Shown here in pieces: positions 52,688-62,338 of a DNA stretch of 64,000 nt; position 1 is the stretch's first letter; every line of letters begins with the position of its first letter. The position numbers and the translations under genes are program-made. A model generated the notes under the pieces. The model ran no database searches and was not told the origin of the DNA. It worked only from the letters and a program-made list of their open reading frames with translations. Source of the DNA: Opitutaceae bacterium (GTDB taxonomy: Bacteria > Verrucomicrobiota > Verrucomicrobiia > Opitutales > Opitutaceae); assembly GCA_028280945.1 (NCBI GenBank), contig JANQKV010000002.1:1-64000 (forward strand). The letters are read 5' to 3'.

Positions 52688-53635
52688 ATGGCCTCAAATT
52701 TTGTGCAAGCCAACACTGGCGGGACATTGCATTCCGCGGATGATGCAAGCATTCGTCCTGTGGACCGGGGGTTTTTGTATGGAGATGCGGTTTACGAGGT
52801 CTGGCGAACCTATGATAAACGTATTTTTGCGTGGGATGAGCACTGGGCTCGCCTGAAAAAATCGGGTAATTCCATTCATTTGCATATTCCATGGGCGGAT
52901 TCCCTCATGATGAATGAAATTATCAAAACGGGCGCAGCCTTCAGGAAACAAACGGGCCATCGGGGAGAAGTGTATATTCGACTCCAGATATCGCGCGGCG
53001 GTGGATCGATCGGATTGGACATCGACCTCGCTGAGTCGCCGGAGTTTGTGATCTTGGTGAAACCGGTTCCAGTATTGTCGGCCGAGATTATGCAAAAAGG
53101 TCTGAAACTGACCGTGGCGCAAACGATTCGCCGGAACCCGCCGCTCACCCTGAACCCGGCCTGGAAAACGGGGAATTACCTCAATAATATAATGGGCTTG
53201 CGGGAAGCGAAGCAGCGAGGCGCGAATGATGTTTTGTTTCTTAACCTGAATGGGGAACTAACGGAGGCATCAACGAGCAATGTCGCCTTCATTGTGGGAA
53301 ACAGCTTGGTCACTCCTCCTCTCGAGGCGGGAGTTCTTCCCGGAATCACCCGTGCCCACGTGATCAAAACGGTCGCACAATCAGCCGGATTGTCGGTGGA
53401 CGAGCGCCCAATTTCACCCGCAGAATTGGAGACTTTTGACGAAGCGATGCTTCTCTCCACCACCAAGGACGTGCAACCGGTGGGACTGATTGACGGCTTT
53501 CGCTACCGCGTTGATCGCGAAGCCAAGCTTTGGCGTCTGAAAACAGAGTTTCAGGCGTTTGCCGCGAATTCGGTTTCCAGGCGACCGGAGCTGTCAGTCC
53601 AGCGCACCGTGGAGGATGGGCGGATCAGTATTTGA
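52688..53635 (+). CDS. Class IV PLP-dependent aminotransferase (branched-chain/D-amino acid/ADC lyase type)
   Basis: A 315-residue fold-type IV PLP enzyme from ATG 52688 (MASNFVQANTGGTLHSADDA), with AAGGA just upstream; a TTG six codons earlier is also in frame. Motifs: VDRGFLYGDAVYEVWRTY, DEHWARLKKSG, the PLP lysine in PAWKTGNYLNNIMGLREAKQRGANDVLFLN, ELTEASTSNVAFI, TPPLEAGVLPGITRAHVI and EAMLLSTTKDVQPV. The NxxTEASTSN pattern fits the branched-chain or D-alanine group, or 4-amino-4-deoxychorismate lyase; sequence alone does not decide. Its end overlaps the convergent moeB-like gene by 11 bases. Confidence 0.9.
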   Translation: MASNFVQANTGGTLHSADDASIRPVDRGFLYGDAVYEVWRTYDKRIFAWDEHWARLKKSGNSIHLHIPWADSLMMNEIIKTGAAFRKQTGHRGEVYIRLQISRGGGSIGLDIDLAESPEFVILVKPVPVLSAEIMQKGLKLTVAQTIRRNPPLTLNPAWKTGNYLNNIMGLREAKQRGANDVLFLNLNGELTEASTSNVAFIVGNSLVTPPLEAGVLPGITRAHVIKTVAQSAGLSVDERPISPAELETFDEAMLLSTTKDVQPVGLIDGFRYRVDREAKLWRLKTEFQAFAANSVSRRPELSVQRTVEDGRISI

Positions 53636-54794
53636 GCATGCCTGGCTCGATCTGATCGGCCCACGCGTCGATACCGCCGCCCACATTGGTGACCGCGGTG
53701 AAGCCCTGATTGCGGAGGAACTGGACGACACGCATGCTGCGCCCACCGTGGTGGCAATGGATGAGCAGGTGCTCATCACGCGGCAGCGTTGGCATGTTTT
53801 CGGGAATCTGCCGCATGGGAATCAGGTCCGCTCCTTCGATTTTGCAGATTTCAGCTTCGCGCGGTTCACGCACATCAATGAGCCGAGTCGGCTTGGTCGG
53901 GTCGTCGAGCAGGGTCTTTGTCTCGGTCACCGAGATTTCCCAGGGATAGTCAGAGTCGGACATGGTTGAAAAATCAGCAGAAAGGGGAGTGCACACCATG
54001 TTATCGTAAGTCGCTTGATCAAGAGGCACCGGCGGTTCGGTTGGATGGCAGGTCGGACAGTGGGGTTGCGATTGAATTTGCAGGGTGGAACTGTCGGCCC
54101 GGAGCACATCATGCACCAGTAACCGGCCAATAAGCGGCTCACCTGCTCCGGTAATCAGCTTGATCGCCTCCAAAGCCTGTTGACTGCCGACAATTCCGCA
54201 CAATGCGCCGATTACGCCAACTTCGCCGCAACCCGGGACGCTGCCCGGTGGCGGAGGCTCAGGGAACAGGCATCGATAACATGGTCCACCAAGATGAGGG
54301 GCAAAGACCGAAACCTGGCCTTCAAAGCGATAAACACTGCCGAACACCACTGGAACTCCAACGCGCACCGCGGCGTCGTTGTGCAAATAGCGGGAGCCAA
54401 AATTGTCGGTGCCATCCACAATCACATTGTAGCCCGAAAAGACCGTTTCCGCGTTGTTGGCGTGAATGCCCTCGGTGTGCTCCACGACTTTAATGAGCGG
54501 ATTGGTTTCGCGCAGGCGCGCCGCCGCCGAGCTTGTTTTCGGCTGACCAATTGTCGCGTCAGAATGCAGCAGTTGACGATGGAGGTTGGACACCTCAACG
54601 CGGTCAAAATCGGCGATGCCGATCGTGCCCACTCCGGCGGCCGCGAGATAAAGCGCCGCCGGGCTACCCAACCCACCGGCTCCCACCACCAGCACACGAG
54701 CAGCTTTCAACTTGGTTTGGCCTTCGCCGCCAATCTCCGGCAACAGCACATGCCGGCTGTAGCGCGCGAGTTCGACCGGAGTAAGGGCATCCAT
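53625..54794 (-). CDS. MoeB/ThiF-type adenylyltransferase fused to a rhodanese domain
   Basis: E1-like enzyme that activates the C-terminus of a ubiquitin-like sulfur carrier (MoaD or ThiS) and supplies sulfur. The protein has 389 residues from ATG 54794 (MDALTPVELARYSRHVLLPE). ThiF domain: VLVVGAGGLGSPAALYLAAAGVG (ATP loop), DFDRVEVSNLHRQLLH, VDGTDNFGSRYLHNDA, zinc cysteines in PCYRCLFPE and CPTCHP, and conserved PGCGEVGVIGALCGIVGS. The C-terminal rhodanese (about 280-389) has the active cysteine in LIHCHHGGRSMRV. This is the MoeZ-like fusion. No moaD, thiS or other cofactor gene is adjacent. Confidence 0.93.
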   Translation of the reverse strand: MDALTPVELARYSRHVLLPEIGGEGQTKLKAARVLVVGAGGLGSPAALYLAAAGVGTIGIADFDRVEVSNLHRQLLHSDATIGQPKTSSAAARLRETNPLIKVVEHTEGIHANNAETVFSGYNVIVDGTDNFGSRYLHNDAAVRVGVPVVFGSVYRFEGQVSVFAPHLGGPCYRCLFPEPPPPGSVPGCGEVGVIGALCGIVGSQQALEAIKLITGAGEPLIGRLLVHDVLRADSSTLQIQSQPHCPTCHPTEPPVPLDQATYDNMVCTPLSADFSTMSDSDYPWEISVTETKTLLDDPTKPTRLIDVREPREAEICKIEGADLIPMRQIPENMPTLPRDEHLLIHCHHGGRSMRVVQFLRNQGFTAVTNVGGGIDAWADQIEPGMLKY

Positions 54795-54875
54795 GGATGC
54801 GAAAAGAGAAACGATTGAGTCTCGTCGCAAATGATTATTTGCCGCGATGGGATGCCCTCGTTGCACTCAACGCTT

Positions 54876-55964
54876 ATGGCAGATCCTTACATCGTAATCA
54901 TTGCAGGTGGAAAAGGTGAACGTTTCTGGCCCCAAAGCCGGGCGGAGCGGCCGAAGCAACTGCTTCCCATCGTAGGCGACGATCCGTTGCTCACCCAGAC
55001 CGTCGAGCGGGTGCTGCCCATTGTGCCGCGGGAGAATATTTTCGTTATCACCAGTGCCGTGCAGGAGAAAGGTGTGCGTGACGTTTGTCCGCAATTGCCC
55101 AAAGAAAACATCATCGCAGAACCCGAAGGCCGCGACACGGCTGCCGCAGTGGGTTTGGCGGCCGCCATCGTAGGAGCCCGGGACCCGGAGGGGGTCTTTG
55201 CCATCCTGCCGGCTGATCATGTCATCCATAATGGCAAGAAGTATCAGTCCGACTTGAAGGCCGCCTTCGAGGCTGCGGCCAAAGAACCGGTGATGGTCAC
55301 CATCGGCATCTCCCCAACTGAACCCGCCACCGGATTCGGTTATGTGCAGGCTGGTGCCGTGCGCCGCACCATCCGCCGCAAGAAAATCTACGACGTGAAA
55401 CGATTCGTCGAAAAACCGAACCTCCCCACGGCGAAGAAGTATCTGCGAGCCGGAACCTATTTTTGGAACGCCGGCATGTTCATTTGGAGCGTTGGCGTGG
55501 TGGAGACGGCGATTGCCAAGTTTGCGCCCAAACTCGATGCAGGCCTCGATCTCATTCGCACCGCCCTCGCCAAGGGGCGGAAACTCGGCCCGGTCATGAA
55601 GAAGGTCTATCCGACCTTGCAAAAGATCTCCGTTGATTACGCGTTGCTCGAGAAATCGGACAACGTGGTGATGCTGCCTTCCACGTTCGACTGGGACGAT
55701 GTGGGGGCATGGCCGGCAGTCACCCGGCACTACCAGGCCGATGACGCCGGCAATGTAGGTCGCGGTCGGAGAATCATCGAGCAGGCCAACAACAATATCA
55801 TCTTTACCGAGGGTGATCACCTCGTCGCGGTGGTGGGTGCATCCGACCTGATTGTGGTGCACACTCCCGACGCCACCCTGGTATGTCCCAAGGATAAGGC
55901 GCAGGAAATCAAGGCCGCGGTGAAACAGGTTTCGACCCTCGCCGACGCCGCCAAATTTCTCTAA
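54876..55964 (+). CDS. manC: Mannose-1-phosphate guanylyltransferase
   Basis: Makes GDP-mannose for surface glycans. The protein has 362 residues from ATG 54876 (MADPYIVIIAGGKGERFWPQ). Nucleotidyltransferase signature GGKGERFWPQSRAERPKQLL, then EPEGRDTAAAVGLAA, ILPADHVI, GYVQAG, RFVEKPNLPTAKKYL, YFWNAGMFIWSV, FDWDDVGAWPAV, and the left-handed beta-helix tail with HLVAVVGASDLIVVHTPDATLVC. It is the single-domain form without the isomerase domain of bifunctional ManC/AlgA. ruvX follows after 10 bases, so it may head the operon. Confidence 0.94.
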   Translation: MADPYIVIIAGGKGERFWPQSRAERPKQLLPIVGDDPLLTQTVERVLPIVPRENIFVITSAVQEKGVRDVCPQLPKENIIAEPEGRDTAAAVGLAAAIVGARDPEGVFAILPADHVIHNGKKYQSDLKAAFEAAAKEPVMVTIGISPTEPATGFGYVQAGAVRRTIRRKKIYDVKRFVEKPNLPTAKKYLRAGTYFWNAGMFIWSVGVVETAIAKFAPKLDAGLDLIRTALAKGRKLGPVMKKVYPTLQKISVDYALLEKSDNVVMLPSTFDWDDVGAWPAVTRHYQADDAGNVGRGRRIIEQANNNIIFTEGDHLVAVVGASDLIVVHTPDATLVCPKDKAQEIKAAVKQVSTLADAAKFL

Positions 55965-55974
55965 CCGATAGCGC

Positions 55975-56412
55975 GTGCCGCGCTTTCTCGGAATCGACCC
56001 CGGAACCAAGCGCCTCGGCTTGGCCCGGGGCGACGAACTGGGATTGGCCTCACCCCAGCCCGCTTTGGTCCAAGCCGACGCGGACGAACGGTGGCAGGCA
56101 CTCCTGCAGGTGATCGAAACCCAACAAATCGACGAGATCGTGGTGGGATATCCGCTGAACATGGACGATTCGGTGGGCCCCAAAGCCCGCGAGGCCGAAG
56201 CGCTGGCGGCGAGGTTGCGGGGATCAACCGGATTGACGGTGCATCTGGTGGACGAGCGGCTGACATCACAGGCGGCGGAGGCCACCCTGCCAAAAGACAA
56301 GCTGCGGGAAGTGCGGGCCTCGGGCGTCGTCGATTCGCGAGCGGCGGCCCTGATCCTGCAGGACTATCTCGACCAGCGCTACCCGCCCACTTTGCCGGAG
56401 GAGATGTCATGA
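55975..56412 (+). CDS. ruvX: Holliday junction resolvase-like protein RuvX/YqgF
   Basis: RNase H-fold nuclease with an essential role in 16S pre-rRNA 5' processing in E. coli. The 145-residue protein starts at GTG 55975. The fold's catalytic acids lie in FLGIDPGTKRLGLA, IVVGYPLNMDDSVG and VDERLTS, plus a late aspartate in VDSRAAALILQDYLD. Length fits (about 138). Its stop codon overlaps the truA start (ATGA), indicating translational coupling. Confidence 0.92.
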   Translation: MPRFLGIDPGTKRLGLARGDELGLASPQPALVQADADERWQALLQVIETQQIDEIVVGYPLNMDDSVGPKAREAEALAARLRGSTGLTVHLVDERLTSQAAEATLPKDKLREVRASGVVDSRAAALILQDYLDQRYPPTLPEEMS

Positions 56413-57182
56413 CGTTGCCGGACGCACCACCGCGCTGGCGGGCAACTTGTGCCTACGACGGCACGGATTTCGATGGTTGGCAGAGCCAACCCAGCGGCAA
56501 CGCCATCCAGGATGTGATCGAGGTCCGGCTGTCCACGATCTTCAAACGGACTGTGCGCATTCATGGGAGTGGCCGCACCGACGCAGGAGTGCACGCGAAG
56601 GGGCAGGTGTTTCACTTCGATGCCTCTTGGCCTCATGAACCCACCAAACTCCTGGCGGCCTTGCGGGTCGGACTTCCGCCGACAATCCTCGTCGAGCGGA
56701 TCGAACGCGTATCGCCGGATTTCCATGCCCGATTCAGCGCCACCGGCAAAAGGTATGTTTACCGGATTGTGCAGACGGCGGCGTCCCCGTTTGCCACGCG
56801 ATTTGTGCTGGGGCGGAGTGGTTTTCAAAGGCTGGATACGGCGGCCATGCGAACCGCGGCGATGGTGTTGCGGGGACGGCACGATTTCCGTGCCTTCGCC
56901 GCTGAAAACGGCGCGGAGCTCGAAGATCCGGTTCGTGATCTTCAACGACTTGAGGTGGAGGAGGGGAACGATCACGTGACCTTGGTTTTCGAGGCCAACG
57001 GGTTTCTCTACAAGATGGCGCGCAGCCTGACCGGTGCTTTAATCGCGGTCGGTGAAGGAAGACTTTCACCGGAGGACGTGAGACATATTCTGGAGTCCAA
57101 CCGACGGACCGAGACCGTGGAAACGGCTCCCGCCCGGGGGTTGTGTTTGGAGGAAGTGTTTTATGCCGGTGGTGACACATGA
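56409..57182 (+). CDS. truA: tRNA pseudouridine(38-40) synthase
   Basis: Modifies the anticodon stem-loop of many tRNAs. The protein has 257 residues from ATG 56409; the reading frame stays open back to 56091 through the ruvX gene, but TruA homology begins here. Motifs: ATCAYDGTDFDGWQSQPSGNAIQDVIE, the catalytic aspartate in HGSGRTDAGVHAKGQVFHFD, FHARFSATGKRYVYRI and NGFLYKMARSLTGALIAVGEGRL. Normal length. It overlaps ruvX by 4 bases and comF by 20. Confidence 0.95.
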   Translation: MTLPDAPPRWRATCAYDGTDFDGWQSQPSGNAIQDVIEVRLSTIFKRTVRIHGSGRTDAGVHAKGQVFHFDASWPHEPTKLLAALRVGLPPTILVERIERVSPDFHARFSATGKRYVYRIVQTAASPFATRFVLGRSGFQRLDTAAMRTAAMVLRGRHDFRAFAAENGAELEDPVRDLQRLEVEEGNDHVTLVFEANGFLYKMARSLTGALIAVGEGRLSPEDVRHILESNRRTETVETAPARGLCLEEVFYAGGDT

Positions 57183-57906
57183 TATCTCCGGCTTGGGTCG
57201 GGCGATGTGCGACTTGGTCTTTCCACCAACGTGTTTGTCCTGCGGTGGGCTTTGTGAGGACGGTTTGCTGCGACATGTTTGCGCGCGTTGCGAGCCGCTT
57301 ATCGTGAACGTGCGCGAACCGCATTGCTTGACCTGCGGTCATCCCTTTTTCGGTGAAGTGGAAGGGGAGCGCATTTGCCCGCATTGCGAGGGGCTGCATC
57401 CATCTTACCAAGCAGCCAAAACGGTGACATTGTTTAAAGGGCCCGCGCGCGAACTGATGCTGGCCCTCAAATATCGCCAGGGGCTCTTTGTTTTGGAGGA
57501 CATTGCTGCCTTGATCCGAATGAACCACGCGGTGGTCGAGTTTCTACGTGGTGCCGTGTTGGTGCCGGTGCCGCTTCATGCCCGCAAGGAACGGGAACGA
57601 GGTTACAATCAATCGTGGCTGATTGCCGAAGCTTTCCAGTCGGCAGTGGGGGAGCACTGCACAATTGCCGAACTGCTTCAACGACGGGTGGATACCTCGT
57701 CTCAGACCGAATTTGACCGCCGGACGCGCCGTCAGCGCATGAAAAATGCCTTTGCAGCCCAAAATCCCGGCGCCATAACCGCGGATCAACGCTATGTTCT
57801 GGTCGATGACGTCTTCACTACGGGTTCCACGCTCAATGCCGCTGCTCACGCACTTCGCCAAGCGGGTGCGGTAAAGATCGACGTCGTCACCTTTGCTCAC
57901 GGATAA
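57163..57906 (+). CDS. ComF-family phosphoribosyltransferase-like protein
   Basis: A 247-residue protein linked to DNA uptake or nucleotide metabolism in other bacteria. The N-terminal double zinc-ribbon has CLSCGG, CARC, CLTCGHP and CPHCEG; a middle region ALKYRQG precedes the PRTase domain with [36 protein letters not shown] and the PRPP loop [21 protein letters not shown]. It overlaps truA by 20 bases. Whether the cell is naturally competent cannot be said from this gene alone. Confidence 0.92.
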   Translation: MPVVTHDISGLGRAMCDLVFPPTCLSCGGLCEDGLLRHVCARCEPLIVNVREPHCLTCGHPFFGEVEGERICPHCEGLHPSYQAAKTVTLFKGPARELMLALKYRQGLFVLEDIAALIRMNHAVVEFLRGAVLVPVPLHARKERERGYNQSWLIAEAFQSAVGEHCTIAELLQRRVDTSSQTEFDRRTRRQRMKNAFAAQNPGAITADQRYVLVDDVFTTGSTLNAAAHALRQAGAVKIDVVTFAHG

Positions 57907-57932
57907 TTCGTCCCGAAGTCACCGCGCTGCCC

Positions 57933-58814
57933 ATGTCGCTTTTTTCCAAACCGAAGTATTCGACGGTTGTCGTTAAGAAGAAAGATATCCCCAAGGGATT
58001 GTGGACCAAGTGTCCGATTTCCGGAGAGATCGTCTTCAACAAAGAGTTGGAGGCCAATCAGATGGTTGTTCCCAAGAGCGGCTATCATTTTCCCATCGGA
58101 GCCCGGGAACGCATCGCCAACCTTTTGGACGCCGGGTCGTTTGAAGAAACGGATGCGAACGTGAAGTCGGCTGATCCGCTCGAGTTCGTGGATTCGAAGG
58201 CTTACCCGGATCGAATCAAAAAGTATGAGTCAGACAGCGGTCTGCCCGAGGCGGTGATCAGTGGCGTTGGCATGTTGCACGAGATTCCGGTCTCAATCGC
58301 GGTCATGGATTTTCGCTTTTGTGGCGGGGCCATGGGATCGGCGACGGGCGAAAAAATTGCCCGAGCCATCGAGCGATCCCTGGAGCGCAAAATCCCTTGT
58401 ATCATCGTCAGTTCTTCCGGCGGGGCGCGCATGCAGGAAGGCATCTTTTCGTTGATGCAGATGGCGAAAACCAGCGCGGCTTTGGCCCGACTCAATGCCG
58501 CCAAGATTCCCTACGTTTCGGTCATGACACATCCCACCACCGGTGGCGTGACCGCGAGTTTCGCGGTATTGGGCGATGTCAATCTGGCCGAGCCCGGCGC
58601 CATGATCTGTTTTGCGGGTGCTCGCGTCATCAAGGAGACGACCAAGCAGACCTTGCCGCCGGGATTTCAGACGGCGGAGTTCCTGCTCCAAAAGGGATTG
58701 GTCGATCAGATTGTCAGCCGTCTCGACATGCGCGATCGGCTTGCGGAGATTCTGGGTGCACTTTACCTGCGTAAACCCGTGGACAAGCCCGAGGTGGTGG
58801 CGGCGGCCAGCTGA
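57933..58814 (+). CDS. accD: Acetyl-CoA carboxylase carboxyltransferase beta subunit, zinc site degenerate
   Basis: Transfers the carboxyl group from biotin to acetyl-CoA in fatty acid synthesis; works with AccA. The 293-residue protein aligns along the family: [74 protein letters not shown], and [38 protein letters not shown]. The N-terminal zinc ribbon, normally four cysteines, reads TKCPISGEI and VVPKSGYHF: only C27 remains, with S30, V46 and S49 in the other positions. The fold around it is otherwise conserved. accA is not in the window. Confidence 0.95.
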   Translation: MSLFSKPKYSTVVVKKKDIPKGLWTKCPISGEIVFNKELEANQMVVPKSGYHFPIGARERIANLLDAGSFEETDANVKSADPLEFVDSKAYPDRIKKYESDSGLPEAVISGVGMLHEIPVSIAVMDFRFCGGAMGSATGEKIARAIERSLERKIPCIIVSSSGGARMQEGIFSLMQMAKTSAALARLNAAKIPYVSVMTHPTTGGVTASFAVLGDVNLAEPGAMICFAGARVIKETTKQTLPPGFQTAEFLLQKGLVDQIVSRLDMRDRLAEILGALYLRKPVDKPEVVAAAS

Positions 58815-58858
58815 TCCGCCGCATCAGTCTCCGATTTTCTGTGACTCCGTCGGGTGCG

Positions 58859-60142
58859 ATGACCGATTATCCTGCTGTGCAGGACTACCTTTTTGGCCTG
58901 AAAGCCAAAGGGGTGAAGTATGGTATCGATCGCATGCGTGATCTGGCCCGGGAGATCGGCCATCCGGAACGTCGATTGCCGATCATTCATCTGGCGGGCA
59001 CCAATGGCAAAGGATCCACGGCGGCGATGCTGGATGCGATTTTGCGGGAGGCGGGATATCGGGTCGGCCTCTATACGTCGCCTCATTTGGTGAAATTGGG
59101 CGAGCGGGTGCAAGTGGATCGGCAGATTTTGAGCGAGTCCGAGATCGTGCGGTTTACCCAGGAGTTGCAGCCCTTGGCAGAACGGATTGCAGCTCACGAC
59201 CCTGACAACCACCCGAGTTTTTTTGAATTCATGACTGCAATGGCATTCCTCCAGTTCGTGCGGCGGGAGTGCGATATCGGGGTGGTGGAAGTCGGTTTGG
59301 GCGGTGAGTTGGATGCGACCAATATCGTGGAACCGACGGTCACGGCCATTACTTCAATCGGTTTCGACCACTGCGAAATCTTGGGCCACACCTACGAGGA
59401 AATTGCGGTCGCCAAGGCCGGTATCATAAAGCCCGGAGCGCCGGTGGTGATGGGGCGACTTCCCGAAGAAGCCGAGCACGTCGTGCGCGGTAAAGCTGCC
59501 GAGATGGGGGTTGAGGTATTGTCCGTGCGGGAACGTTTTGGCGAAGCCTCTGAGAATTACCCCCAAGTCGGCATGGAAGGGGTCTGTCAGCGTTGGAACG
59601 CTGCGACGGCTTCGCTCGTCATCGAGGCCTTGAATTACGCAATTGAAGACGATGTCATTCGTCGAGGGCTAGCCGATGCAAGTTGGCCGGCGAGGTGGCA
59701 ACCCTTTCGCTGGCATCAGCGAAACCTCATACTGGATGCGTCTCACAATCCGGAAGGCGCCGAGGAGCTCCGGAAGAACTTGGCTCGATTACATGACAAG
59801 ATCGGCGGTAAACCCAAGATTGTGGTCGGTGCCTTGGGGGCCGTCCGAGCGGGGCCCTTGATGGAAGTGGTGGCGACCTTCGCTGAAGCACTGCATCTGG
59901 TCGTGCCGGAGCAAGCCCGGGCCTGCTCCCATGGCGACCTGCGGGCCCTGATTCCGTCAAGTTTTGCCGGCGATGTGCACGAAGCGGACGTGACGGAGCT
60001 CTTCAGCCAGCGTCGGCTTTTGGAACAGACTGCTCCCGGCGAAACCGTGGTGATCACCGGTTCGATCTATCTCGCCGGCGAAGTCATGGCACAACTCGAA
60101 CCCGAAAACGGCCACAATGAAGGCCACCTGCAGGACTTTTGA
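58859..60142 (+). CDS. folC: Bifunctional folylpolyglutamate/dihydrofolate synthase
   Basis: Mur-ligase-fold enzyme adding glutamate to folates. The protein has 427 residues from ATG 58859 (MTDYPAVQDYLFGLKAKGVK); a GTG six codons upstream is possible. P-loop IHLAGTNGKGSTAAM (43-57), YTSPHLVKLGERVQV, SFFEFMTAMAFLQF, GVVEVGLGGELDATNIV, ITSIGFDHCEILGHT, KAGIIKPGAPVVMG, and LILDASHNPEGAEEL in the C-terminal domain. The accD-folC order is common in bacteria. It is the last gene of the rightward run and converges with the DUF5069 gene. Confidence 0.95.
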   Translation: MTDYPAVQDYLFGLKAKGVKYGIDRMRDLAREIGHPERRLPIIHLAGTNGKGSTAAMLDAILREAGYRVGLYTSPHLVKLGERVQVDRQILSESEIVRFTQELQPLAERIAAHDPDNHPSFFEFMTAMAFLQFVRRECDIGVVEVGLGGELDATNIVEPTVTAITSIGFDHCEILGHTYEEIAVAKAGIIKPGAPVVMGRLPEEAEHVVRGKAAEMGVEVLSVRERFGEASENYPQVGMEGVCQRWNAATASLVIEALNYAIEDDVIRRGLADASWPARWQPFRWHQRNLILDASHNPEGAEELRKNLARLHDKIGGKPKIVVGALGAVRAGPLMEVVATFAEALHLVVPEQARACSHGDLRALIPSSFAGDVHEADVTELFSQRRLLEQTAPGETVVITGSIYLAGEVMAQLEPENGHNEGHLQDF

Positions 60143-60189
60143 AGTTTCTCCTCCGTCTCCGTCTGACGGCCGTGGTAGTCCTGAGGGAT

Positions 60190-60208
60190 TGTCACGTAAT
60201 ACGTGACA
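60190..60208. repeat. 19-base palindrome between folC and DUF5069 genes
   Basis: Arms TGTCACGTA/TACGTGACA flank one central base in the 73-base convergent gap. It shares 17 of 19 positions with the core of the palindrome inside uvrA (12106-12130), differing only by the paired G/C versus T/A in each arm. It may also act as a weak bidirectional terminator. Confidence 0.75.
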
Positions 60209-60215
60209 GTGGGGT

Positions 60216-60641
60216 CTAGGCCTTGCGGCCTTCGTCGTATTCGAAGTATTCGATCATGGTTTCGATCTCATCCCGGTCGGCCAAGCCGCTGCTGGCTTTG
60301 CGGTTGGCGAGCGACTCCGTCACCTGGTCGCGCCATCCGAGTTTGGTGACGTAGTGATTCCACAGCAGGATGTCGGTTTCATTGATGTCCCGGCCGTTTT
60401 CCTGCACCCAGCTGAAAACCTCTTCGTCGGTGGTAGATGAGAGGGTTTTTTCACGGAGAGCTTCGTAATCGACACGCAGATGATTGCACAGGCGCGCATC
60501 GAGGCCGCGGCCAATCATTTCGTGAAAATCCTCGCGCAAGGTGCCGGCGGCCATGAGGCGGATCTTGCTGAGCATGCGCGGGAAGTAGCGCAGGCCCTTG
60601 GTTTCGATATAGGCGCTAATGGGACATTGATCAGCGGACAT
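60216..60641 (-). CDS. DUF5069 domain protein
   Basis: A 141-residue cytoplasmic protein of unknown function. The family pattern is visible in GLRYFPRMLSKIRLMAAGTL, HEMIGRGLDARLCNHLRVDYEAL, DEEVFSWVQENGRDINETDILLWNHYVTKLGWRD and a C-terminal EIETMIEYFEYDEGR. DUF5069 genes are common in Verrucomicrobia. It lies 63 bases downstream of purA on the same strand and may be co-transcribed with it. No catalytic residue can be assigned. Confidence 0.88.
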   Translation of the reverse strand: MSADQCPISAYIETKGLRYFPRMLSKIRLMAAGTLREDFHEMIGRGLDARLCNHLRVDYEALREKTLSSTTDEEVFSWVQENGRDINETDILLWNHYVTKLGWRDQVTESLANRKASSGLADRDEIETMIEYFEYDEGRKA

Positions 60642-60704
60642 GAGGGCAAGGTTGGCTGACCGTGTGCCGTCGCAAGCAACGACGGTGGATTTAGCCGGCC
60701 CGGT

Positions 60705-62246
60705 TCAAAGCTTGATCAAGTCTGCGGTGCGCGGGACATCTTTGATCAGCTGCGACGGTTCGGGGCCAACGCCCAGATAACGTAGATTTGGCAGATGATC
60801 TTCGTCCGGCCAGATCATCCCTTCGTAGGCGACGTCCAGAATCGAGCGCATCATGGCGGCGATATATTTTTGTGCGTTGGTCGGCAGATTTTTGAAGTGG
60901 CGCACCTCGCTGATATCACGAGCCCAACCGGCATGGTGGGAGTAGACGGGACGCAGGGTCCGGCGCACGGCTTCATTGCGCGGAACGTGGTGATAGCGTT
61001 TCCCCTCCACATCTTCGTAAGCCTTGCAGATCAAGAGATCGCCCTGCCAATCGCCTTGGTGGGTGAGGGCGTCGGTTTTGTTGATCATCAAGTCCTGAAA
61101 GCCGCCGTAACGCAGGGCGTCGCCCTTTTCAACGGCGTCAAACCAACCAACCATGCGTTGGCGTCCGGTGGTGGAGCCAAATTCGAGTTTTTTAAGCAAC
61201 GCCGCCAGCGGATGGGCGTCTTCCATCTGAGTCAGGAACGTATGGGTGCCGACTTTGGTGTCATAGGCCTTGGCCACGCCAAACGTGTGCACGGGTTGCA
61301 CGGGAATCCCAGCGCTCTCGAAAAACTCCGGCGTATAGGTGTGGGAGGCGGTTACGTTGGGGGAGAAACCGTGGCGTTTATCAAGCCAGTAGGCTTGACC
61401 GAACTCACCGAGAATCGTGTGTCCGGCGACAAGCTCCCGGCGGATCAATTCCCGGACTTCGAGGATGCGTGGACCCAGGCGAGTGCCGGCTTCCCAGTAG
61501 GTCGCGGTGAGTTTTTCCAGATTCAGGCTGAAGGGGCTGTCGCCATGGAAGACCGTGAAGTCGAACTCGCTCTCGTCGACCACCCCGAGTCCGATTGCTT
61601 CGGTGTTGGCCCGTTTTTCGGCTTCACCGAGGGTTTCGAAGAAACCGGCGAACGTGTCGGCGTCGACCTGGCAAACATGTTGGATGGTGCGCAGCGCGCG
61701 ATCGGCCCGCTGGGCGACTTTGCGAGCGTAGAAATTCGGCCCGGCCAAAAAATCGGAAAAGGAGATCTGCCATTGCCCCACTTCATCCAGATAGGCCGGC
61801 GTGATGCCGCGACCGGTTGACCCACGTGGTTCTTCGTGCAGGACGTTCGAGCGGTAGTGTTCCCACGCGAGATCGAGCAGCCGATGGATAAGGTCGGAAA
61901 CCATTGTGCGCTCGTCGATGGCGAGACGGTTGATGACGTTGTAGCCCTTGTGCTCAAGTGGGGCGGCCTCCCACCAGACTTTGCGGGGATCGGCGACGAC
62001 GCCGCAACCGATAGCGAGGTGTTGGATGTCCTTTTCGACCACACCGGAGGGGAGTAGATTGAGCTTAACCCCGGCGGCGGTGTGGCCGGAGTTGGCGCCA
62101 CCATTAACCTTGAGCACGGTGGAGACTTGGCGAGGAGTGCCATCGAGTTCGCGGCAAACTTCGGGAACGAGGCGACCCTTGCCCTCATCACCGAGAGAAA
62201 TGCCCACATCGGCGATGAGCTGGCTGGTAAACGGATTCAGAGACAT
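60705..62246 (-). CDS. purA: Adenylosuccinate synthetase, divergent long form
   Basis: First step from IMP to AMP, GTP-dependent. At 513 residues it exceeds the usual 430. Key motifs are present but divergent: [12 protein letters not shown] (catalytic Asp; normally GDEGKGKIVD), [12 protein letters not shown] (catalytic His), [41 protein letters not shown] (normally EGAQGxLLDxDxGTYPxVTSSNT), [13 protein letters not shown], the guanine-recognising MINKTDAL, and GVGPEPSQL near the end. Extra length is spread through the middle and C-terminal regions. Residues needed for catalysis appear retained, so it is likely active. It is adjacent to guaB, covering both IMP branches. Confidence 0.92.
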   Translation of the reverse strand: MSLNPFTSQLIADVGISLGDEGKGRLVPEVCRELDGTPRQVSTVLKVNGGANSGHTAAGVKLNLLPSGVVEKDIQHLAIGCGVVADPRKVWWEAAPLEHKGYNVINRLAIDERTMVSDLIHRLLDLAWEHYRSNVLHEEPRGSTGRGITPAYLDEVGQWQISFSDFLAGPNFYARKVAQRADRALRTIQHVCQVDADTFAGFFETLGEAEKRANTEAIGLGVVDESEFDFTVFHGDSPFSLNLEKLTATYWEAGTRLGPRILEVRELIRRELVAGHTILGEFGQAYWLDKRHGFSPNVTASHTYTPEFFESAGIPVQPVHTFGVAKAYDTKVGTHTFLTQMEDAHPLAALLKKLEFGSTTGRQRMVGWFDAVEKGDALRYGGFQDLMINKTDALTHQGDWQGDLLICKAYEDVEGKRYHHVPRNEAVRRTLRPVYSHHAGWARDISEVRHFKNLPTNAQKYIAAMMRSILDVAYEGMIWPDEDHLPNLRYLGVGPEPSQLIKDVPRTADLIKL

Positions 62247-62338
62247 GATTGCGTAATCTGGGATGCAACCGGGAGTCTCCCCGTTGCCTTAAAGGGCAAA
62301 GAGATGATAGAGCGCGGGCGCAAGCGGTAATCCGTCGA

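Noticed and set aside
54867..56300. 477-codon minus-strand frame opposite manC and ruvX
   Set aside because: It is antisense to two conserved genes and has no domain.
56091..56408. N-terminal extension of TruA by 106 codons (possible RuvX-TruA fusion)
   Set aside because: The upstream part is ruvX read in another frame; ruvX ends with its own stop codon overlapping the truA ATG.
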